Translations under genes and position numbers: made by a program
Notes under the pieces: generated by a model
Told to the model about the DNA's origin: nothing
Database searches by the model: none
The model's input: only the letters and a program-made list of their open reading frames with translations
Assembly (NCBI GenBank): GCA_002309955.1
Contig: DBXQ01000056.1
Location: 36,562 to 46,770, forward strand
Source of the DNA: Bacteroidales bacterium UBA1208
GTDB taxonomy: Bacteria; Bacteroidota; Bacteroidia; Bacteroidales; P3
Reading direction: 5' to 3'
Length of the DNA: 10,209 nucleotides
In this document: one piece after another, positions 6,792 through 10,209 of the stretch
Layout: every line of letters begins with the position of its first letter
Numbering within the stretch: the stretch's first letter is position 1

Positions 6792-7988
6792 TTATAGTTT
6801 CAGGATTTTGACAGGCTGTCCCTCAATTCGGAAAAGATATAGACCGGAAGGCTGATTAGTGAGGTCTAAGGTTCGGATGTCTTCGGGAGTTTCGATTGTG
6901 ACTTTGCCTCGTGTTGGGTTGGGGTAGACACGGAAATTAGCCGGCAGGCAAGGCGCTACCTCTACGTGGGAAGGCTGAGGGGCGTTAAGTACCTCTTTGA
7001 TATAGTTGATAAGTGAGTGGGATTGGAAGTTCCAGTAACGGCTAAGCTGCTCTGTGGGTAGCTTTTTTGTGTTCGATACCTCCATGGTCAGTTCCAATGT
7101 GTTGTGGTAATAATTGAAATAGTCTTGTCGTCCATTGTAGATTACATACCAGTCTCCTCCGGCGATGTAGCCTTCACGGTTGACACTGCGATAGGCTCTC
7201 TGGTTATATAGACGGCAAGTGTCGACGAAGCGCTGGCATACGGCTTTCCACCAATCTGATTGTTCATGAGGACGCTCGGAGGATGTAAAACTGTCCCAGG
7301 GATAATTCATCACCTCGCTTCCACCGTGTAGGTTGGCACTCATCACAAAATGATGAAGGTTGGCGTAGTCTATCATGGCTTGGGTTTCGGGTTGGATGTC
7401 GTCCAAAGGGTCGGCTCCAAAAGGGTTGGGGTAGTTGCGGTTCAGGTCTACCATTCGTGCATTGTAGCGGATGGAGTTGGCCACAGTATTGTCGTCGTTG
7501 AGATAGGTTCCGTCGGGATTGGCCAAGGGATTGATGTATACATTTACGCGGTCAAGCAGATTAGTGATATCGGTCGATGAGCCATAACTGCTCAACAACG
7601 TGTCGCAAAGGCGTAGCATGAAATAGAATCCGGTCAACTCGTCGCCATGGATGGTGGAGGAGTAAAAGAAATTCGGACGCACAATGTCGGTGGTTGCGGT
7701 GCCGACAATAACAAGCGAAAGGATAAGACGTCCATTCACCGAAGTCCCAATGGTGTCAAGATGGCAAAGATCGGGGTAGGTCTCGACAAAATGGTTCATC
7801 ATCTCGAGGTACACACCGTATGTCGGGTAGCGGTTCCACTGATACATCTCGTCGAGAGTGGTGGCCATAGTGAGGGATTTTGGAGCCAGTGGCTCCTCTT
7901 GCGGGGGGAAAGCATCGGGACGGAAATGCTGAGCCTGTGTCCCAAAAGCAACAAGGCACAAGAAAAGAATTGTGACAGTCTTTTTCAT
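6792..7988 (-). CDS. Exported M14 zinc carboxypeptidase with short T9SS-type C-terminal tail
   Basis: 398 aa. A Sec signal peptide is evident (MKKTVTILFLCLVAFGTQA, cleavage likely after Ala19). The M14 domain (about 45-335) has zinc ligands His114 and Glu117 in TIHGDE, substrate-binding DLNRNYPN (181-188) and third zinc ligand His221 in SANLHGG. The likely catalytic Glu303 lies in LTMEVSNTKKLP, which matches the metallocarboxypeptidase N/E subfamily (TLELSxxK) better than the A/B type. All catalytic residues are present. The transthyretin-like domain that follows in N/E-type enzymes is absent. Instead, residues 351-398 begin VYPNPTRGKVTIE and end SGLYLFRIEGQPVKILKL, the two ends of a type A T9SS sorting domain. 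The usual middle strands are missing (about 48 residues against the normal 70-80). If functional, it sends the enzyme to the cell surface or outside. It starts 4 bases after the GtrA gene and ends directly at the glycosyltransferase start region. Confidence 0.92.
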   Translation of the reverse strand: MKKTVTILFLCLVAFGTQAQHFRPDAFPPQEEPLAPKSLTMATTLDEMYQWNRYPTYGVYLEMMNHFVETYPDLCHLDTIGTSVNGRLILSLVIVGTATTDIVRPNFFYSSTIHGDELTGFYFMLRLCDTLLSSYGSSTDITNLLDRVNVYINPLANPDGTYLNDDNTVANSIRYNARMVDLNRNYPNPFGADPLDDIQPETQAMIDYANLHHFVMSANLHGGSEVMNYPWDSFTSSERPHEQSDWWKAVCQRFVDTCRLYNQRAYRSVNREGYIAGGDWYVIYNGRQDYFNYYHNTLELTMEVSNTKKLPTEQLSRYWNFQSHSLINYIKEVLNAPQPSHVEVAPCLPANFRVYPNPTRGKVTIETPEDIRTLDLTNQPSGLYLFRIEGQPVKILKL

Positions 7989-7992
7989 TATA

Positions 7993-8430
7993 TTATGTTG
8001 TTTTCTTACTCCGGAAAGTGAAGAGAAGATTGCCGAAAAAATTCCATATGGTAGTGATACCTACGGCAACAACCCATAACAAGTAGAACCGCCAATCCTG
8101 TGCCCATGAGGGTAGCAAATGGCTCATCAGCCACAGGCTTCCATTGTTGATGCCCAGCCCAATGACGGAGACAAGGATAAATTTGACATATTCCACACCC
8201 ACCTGCTTCTCTTTGCTGTGGAATGTCCAGATGCGGTTGAGGAAATAGTTGCTTGAGGCTGCAGCGATGAAACCAATAGGGTTGGCAATAAAGGGATTCA
8301 TCTTTGCCACTTCCTTCAGCAGGAACAGCAACCCACCATGAATCACCATACCGCTGGCACCTACTACGCCGAACTTGATGAATTTCATCGCCAATGCGCG
8401 CAGGTTCCCGCCAATCGCTTCCTTCGCCAT
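7993..8430 (-). CDS. GtrA-family small membrane protein
   Basis: 145 aa with four predicted membrane helices at about 18-40, 46-66, 80-103 and 114-137. FIKFGVVGASGMVIHGG at the first helix, SNYFLNRIWTF after the second and IWNFFGNLLFTF near the C-terminus are GtrA/DUF-type family features. GtrA proteins are thought to help flip or transfer polyprenyl-phosphate-linked sugars in cell-wall polysaccharide or O-antigen glucosylation, usually beside a membrane-bound GT2 (GtrB). Here the nearest GT2 is two genes downstream and lacks the GtrB membrane helices, so the classical pairing is not certain. The gene starts 16 bases after the exported protein of unknown function and ends 4 bases before the carboxypeptidase. 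Family assignment is good; the role is inferred. Confidence 0.88.
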   Translation of the reverse strand: MAKEAIGGNLRALAMKFIKFGVVGASGMVIHGGLLFLLKEVAKMNPFIANPIGFIAAASSNYFLNRIWTFHSKEKQVGVEYVKFILVSVIGLGINNGSLWLMSHLLPSWAQDWRFYLLWVVAVGITTIWNFFGNLLFTFRSKKTT

Positions 8431-8446
8431 TCAGGTAATATGTTTG

Positions 8447-9079
8447 TTAGAAGCGGGCTTCGTTGGGATCGTGGGGAATACCGGTCTTGCGGATTTTGCC
8501 TGCAGGCTGTGGCCGTTTGGGACGGCTTATGCGATGGGCAGGTTTCTTGGCGCGGGGCAGATATTTCACATCTCCGGCGCTGTTCACTTCAGGGGCGGAT
8601 ACTTTTCCTGTGGTGAGGTTCACCTTGATATGCCAATAATGTCCGCAGCCACCTTCGGTCAGCACGATATCCTTGGTGAGGCGCTCAGCGGCACTCTCGT
8701 CCCATACAAAATTAACCCACACGATGTGGCATCCCGTGATGTCAGTGAAACCCACATATTGACGTTCGTATCTGCGCATGTGCTCGTCAACCACAGGGCA
8801 ATCGCCTTCTTGGTTGATGTGATACCGATTCACATAAGCTATACGTTTTTGGATCAATCGTTCGGCCTCGGCGATATCTTCCTCTGTGGGAGTGTAGCGG
8901 CCGTCTTGGTTCTCGACGGTGAAGTCCACATCCCAGCTCTCGTGGAAAGCATAGCCATGGTAGTTGTTGCCGTTAATCTCTTCATAGTCCCATGTCTCAA
9001 CGGGAACCACATAATCCTGTGCCTTGGCCATTCCGCACAGCGCTATGACCATTGCCAATATCATTGCTGTTTTCTTCAT
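8447..9079 (-). CDS. Exported protein of unknown function (first gene of the minus-strand unit)
   Basis: 210 aa; I do not recognise a named family. A Sec signal peptide is clear (MKKTAMILAMVIALCGMAKA, cleavage likely after Ala20, no lipobox). The mature protein is acidic and aromatic at the front (DYVVPVETWDYEEINGNNYHG), then has PTEEDIAEAERLIQKRI (64-80), an amphipathic helix. The core 108-159 (YVGFTDITGCHIVWVNFVWDES... and GGCGHYWHIKVNLTTG) reads like beta strands with Cys117 and Cys145, which could form a disulfide after export; Cys94 is a third. The segment YWHIKVNLTTGKVS resembles the closing strand pair of small beta-rich periplasmic domains. The tail 177-199 is strongly basic and Pro-rich (KKPAHRISRPKRPQPAGKIRK). 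It follows a good promoter (9151-9182) with a leader of about 65 bases, so it heads the operon. A structural, non-enzymatic envelope role is possible but unproven. Confidence 0.85.
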   Translation of the reverse strand: MKKTAMILAMVIALCGMAKAQDYVVPVETWDYEEINGNNYHGYAFHESWDVDFTVENQDGRYTPTEEDIAEAERLIQKRIAYVNRYHINQEGDCPVVDEHMRRYERQYVGFTDITGCHIVWVNFVWDESAAERLTKDIVLTEGGCGHYWHIKVNLTTGKVSAPEVNSAGDVKYLPRAKKPAHRISRPKRPQPAGKIRKTGIPHDPNEARF

Positions 9080-9150
9080 AATCCTTACGATAGTTTTTGT
9101 GCTGGATAAATCCTTTTTTTAAATGCACTATAATAACTCAAAATTCGTTG

Positions 9151-9182
9151 CAAAAGTACACAGATTTTACAAAATAGACAAA
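9151..9182 (-). promoter_or_regulatory. Bacteroidetes-type promoter for the nine-gene minus-strand unit
   Basis: Read on the minus strand, TTTG (9182-9179) is followed after 20 bases by TACTTTTG (9158-9151). This fits the Bacteroidetes sigma-ABfr consensus TTTG-N19-21-TAnnTTTG exactly. Transcription should start near 9145, giving a leader of about 65 bases before the ATG at 9079. Confidence 0.7.
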
Positions 9183-9183
9183 A

Positions 9184-9217
9184 TTTTTTTCGGTATCAGA
9201 AAAAATTCTTATATTTG
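9184..9217 (+). promoter_or_regulatory. Candidate rightward promoter for the CoA-transferase/kal unit
   Basis: TATATTTG at 9210-9217 matches the Bacteroidetes -7 consensus TAnnTTTG exactly. At the expected -33 distance the sequence is only a T-run (9184-9190, TTTT for TTTG), so the -33 box is weak. The start site would lie near 9222-9224. A weak -33 with strong flanking repeats is what an activated or repressed promoter might look like. Confidence 0.55.
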
Positions 9218-9232
9218 CAATTTGATACCGAA
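9189..9232. promoter_or_regulatory. Operator-like perfect 10-base inverted repeat around the -7 element
   Basis: TTCGGTATCA (9189-9198) and TGATACCGAA (9223-9232) are exact reverse complements, 34 bases centre to centre (a little over three helical turns). The left arm overlaps the -33 region and the right arm covers the expected start site, with the -7 box in the 24-base spacer. This suits a dimeric regulator at two half-sites or a looped tetramer. It could also form a long-spacer RNA stem only if transcription began further upstream. Confidence 0.5.
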
Positions 9233-9394
9233 TGGGATACGGAACTCCTTTTTGCAATAGAACAGTTTAATAAACAGACGATAACAAAGCATATAAAGGT
9301 GGCAGCCGACTCAAAAATGTACCGACAGCCGCATCTGCATCACGGTCTTCACTTCAATGGAAATACAAATAAAAATAATAAATAAAATAGTACC
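9223..9394 (+). other. Long 5' leader of the CoA-transferase/kal operon
   Basis: If transcription starts near 9222-9224, the leader is about 170 bases. It contains the imperfect repeat GGCAGCCG/GACAGCCG (9301-9308 and 9324-9331) in an island of balanced base composition (about 9300-9360), between A/T-rich flanks. The 35 bases before the ATG are almost all A and T, normal for Bacteroidetes translation starts and without a Shine-Dalgarno motif. I recognise no known riboswitch fold. Confidence 0.35.
9224..9244 (+). repeat. Near-direct repeat of the operator right arm
   Basis: GATACCGAA (9224-9232) is followed 12 bases later by GATACGGAA (9236-9244), differing at one base. It may be a third, weaker binding site for the same regulator. 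Confidence 0.35.
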
Positions 9395-10042
9395 ATGAAC
9401 AAATTCGTAACAGTAAAAGAAGCTGCCGACAAAATTCACGACGGCATGACTGTAATGGTTGGCGGATTCCTCGGCGTAGGCAATCCCATTGCACTTATTG
9501 ACGCCCTTGTTGAAAAAGGAGTCAAAGACCTCACCATCATCTGCAACGACACCGCCTACCCCGAAGTGGGCGTGGGTAAGCTCATCACCAACCATCAGGT
9601 CAAGAACCTTATAGCCACCCATATCGGCACCAACAACAATACCATCGACCAGATGAACGCCGGCGAACTCAACGTCACCCTCCAGCCCCAGGGAACGTTG
9701 GCTGAGCAGATCCGTGCCGCTGGTGCAGGCCTCGGCGGAGTCCTCACCACCACCGGCCTTGGCACCGTGGTCGAGAACGGCAAGCAGAAAGTGACCGTTG
9801 ACGGCAAAGAGTATCTCCTCGAGAAACCCATCCGTGCCGATGTCGCTATCATCGGTGCCAACATCTGCGACGAGAGCGGCAACCTGGTCTACAAAGGCAC
9901 CTCTCAGAACTTCTGCCCCATGATGGCTACCGCCGCCGACGTCGTCATCGTCGAACCCCAGGAAATCGTCAAGACCGGCAGCATCGCCCCCGAAAACGTC
10001 AAGACTCCCGGCATCTTCGTCGACTTCATCATCAAGAAATAA
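9395..10042 (+). CDS. atoD: Acetate/acetoacetate-type CoA-transferase, alpha subunit
   Basis: 215 aa, the usual length for a separate alpha subunit of family I CoA-transferases. DGMTVMVGGFLGVGNP (16-31) matches the COA_TRANSF_1 signature. GVGKLITNHQVKNLIATHIGTN follows, and GTLAEQIRAAGAGLGG is also typical. The catalytic Glu of these enzymes is on the beta subunit, which is not in the window and not upstream; it is expected further right. The neighbour Kal (21 bases downstream) places it in lysine fermentation, where it would exchange CoA between butyryl- or acetoacetyl-CoA and acetate. Codons are strongly C-ending (GGC, ACC, ATC, AAC), suggesting high expression. The symbol is by similarity; the true acyl specificity cannot be read from the alpha subunit. 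Confidence 0.9.
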   Translation: MNKFVTVKEAADKIHDGMTVMVGGFLGVGNPIALIDALVEKGVKDLTIICNDTAYPEVGVGKLITNHQVKNLIATHIGTNNNTIDQMNAGELNVTLQPQGTLAEQIRAAGAGLGGVLTTTGLGTVVENGKQKVTVDGKEYLLEKPIRADVAIIGANICDESGNLVYKGTSQNFCPMMATAADVVIVEPQEIVKTGSIAPENVKTPGIFVDFIIKK

Positions 10043-10063
10043 ACTTTAAAAACTCAAAATAAC

Positions 10064-10209
10064 ATGGCTGTTACATCTATGCTCCGCGTTCGCATGAGCG
10101 CAAAAGACGCCCACTACGGCGGCAATCTCGTCGACGGCGCACACATGGTCCACCTCTTCGGCGATGTGGCCACTGAACTTCTCATCAAACAGGACGGCGA
10201 CGAAGGTCT
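10064..10209 (+). CDS. kal: 3-aminobutyryl-CoA ammonia-lyase, N-terminal part (runs off the window)
   Basis: Only the first 48 codons are present. The start MAVTSMLRVRMSAKDAHYGG is followed by NLVDGAHMVHLFGDVATELL and IKQDGDEG, which I recognise as the opening of Kal, a small hot-dog-fold protein of about 130 aa. Kal removes ammonia from L-3-aminobutyryl-CoA to give crotonyl-CoA in the lysine-to-butyrate fermentation pathway. The ATG at 10064 lies 21 bases after the CoA-transferase stop, preceded by the A-rich AACTCAAAATAAC. It is cut by the window edge, not by mutation. Neighbours expected to the right are the CoA-transferase beta subunit, kce, kdd and the lysine aminomutase genes. Confidence 0.85.
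   Translation, partial: MAVTSMLRVRMSAKDAHYGGNLVDGAHMVHLFGDVATELLIKQDGDEG

Larger units (their letters stand above)
9080..9394. other. Divergent intergenic control region
   Basis: A 315-base A/T-rich region between the two divergent units. It holds a leftward promoter (9151-9182), a rightward -7 element (9210-9217), a 10-base inverted repeat bracketing that element (9189-9232) and a partial direct repeat (9224-9244). The remainder is a leftward leader of about 65 bases and a rightward leader of about 170 bases. No small gene, RNA gene or recognised riboswitch was seen. Confidence 0.75.

Noticed and set aside
8375..9109. 244-codon open frame on the plus strand
   Set aside because: Antisense to the GtrA gene and the first exported protein, both of which have clear signal peptide or membrane features; no recognisable protein on this strand.
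9104..9120. GGATAAATCC followed by seven T, terminator-like on the plus strand
   Set aside because: Four-base stem with a two-base loop is not stable, and no rightward transcript is expected to end there.
1..10209. CRISPR arrays, insertion sequences, tRNA/rRNA/tmRNA genes, phage or defence genes
   Set aside because: Looked for regular short repeats, terminal inverted repeats with transposase, tRNA-like arms and nuclease/toxin motifs; none found.

Overview
The window looks like a chromosomal segment of a Bacteroidales-type bacterium. Four signals agree. Two promoters fit the Bacteroidetes consensus (TTTG-N20-TAnnTTTG). Start codons are preceded by A/T-rich sequence rather than Shine-Dalgarno motifs. 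One exported protein ends in a type IX secretion (T9SS) sorting-like tail (VYPNP...). The right end starts a lysine-fermentation-type operon, known from anaerobes such as Porphyromonas and Fusobacterium. No rRNA, tRNA, CRISPR array, insertion sequence or phage gene was recognised.

Layout. Positions 1-246 hold no convincing gene, only a hairpin and a set of inverted repeats. From 9079 down to 247, nine genes lie head to tail on the minus strand with gaps of 1-27 bases, so they probably form one transcription unit. In transcription order they are: an exported protein of unknown function; a GtrA-family four-helix membrane protein; an exported M14 zinc carboxypeptidase with a shortened T9SS-like tail; a cytosolic-looking family 2 glycosyltransferase; SmpB (ribosome rescue); a monofunctional aspartate kinase; 3-dehydroquinate synthase (AroB); a YiiX-like papain-fold lipoprotein; and a U32-family protein of the RNA-hydroxylation type (RlhA-like). 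The first four are mostly envelope genes and the last five mostly central metabolism and translation.

Positions 9080-9394 are a divergent control region of 315 bases. A good promoter faces left toward the nine-gene unit. A second -7 element faces right. That -7 element is bracketed by a perfect 10-base inverted repeat (9189-9198 and 9223-9232), an operator-like arrangement, followed by a near-direct repeat of the right arm.

To the right, on the plus strand, are a complete CoA-transferase alpha subunit (9395-10042) and the first 48 codons of 3-aminobutyryl-CoA ammonia-lyase (Kal, from 10064). Together they indicate an operon for fermenting lysine to acetate and butyrate that continues beyond the window. 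Aspartate kinase, which begins lysine synthesis, therefore lies in the unit transcribed away from the same control region as the lysine-catabolic genes. This may be coincidence. No wholly new system is evident. The best leads are the operator-like palindrome, the uncharacterised exported protein at the head of the long operon, and the shortened sorting domain of the carboxypeptidase.
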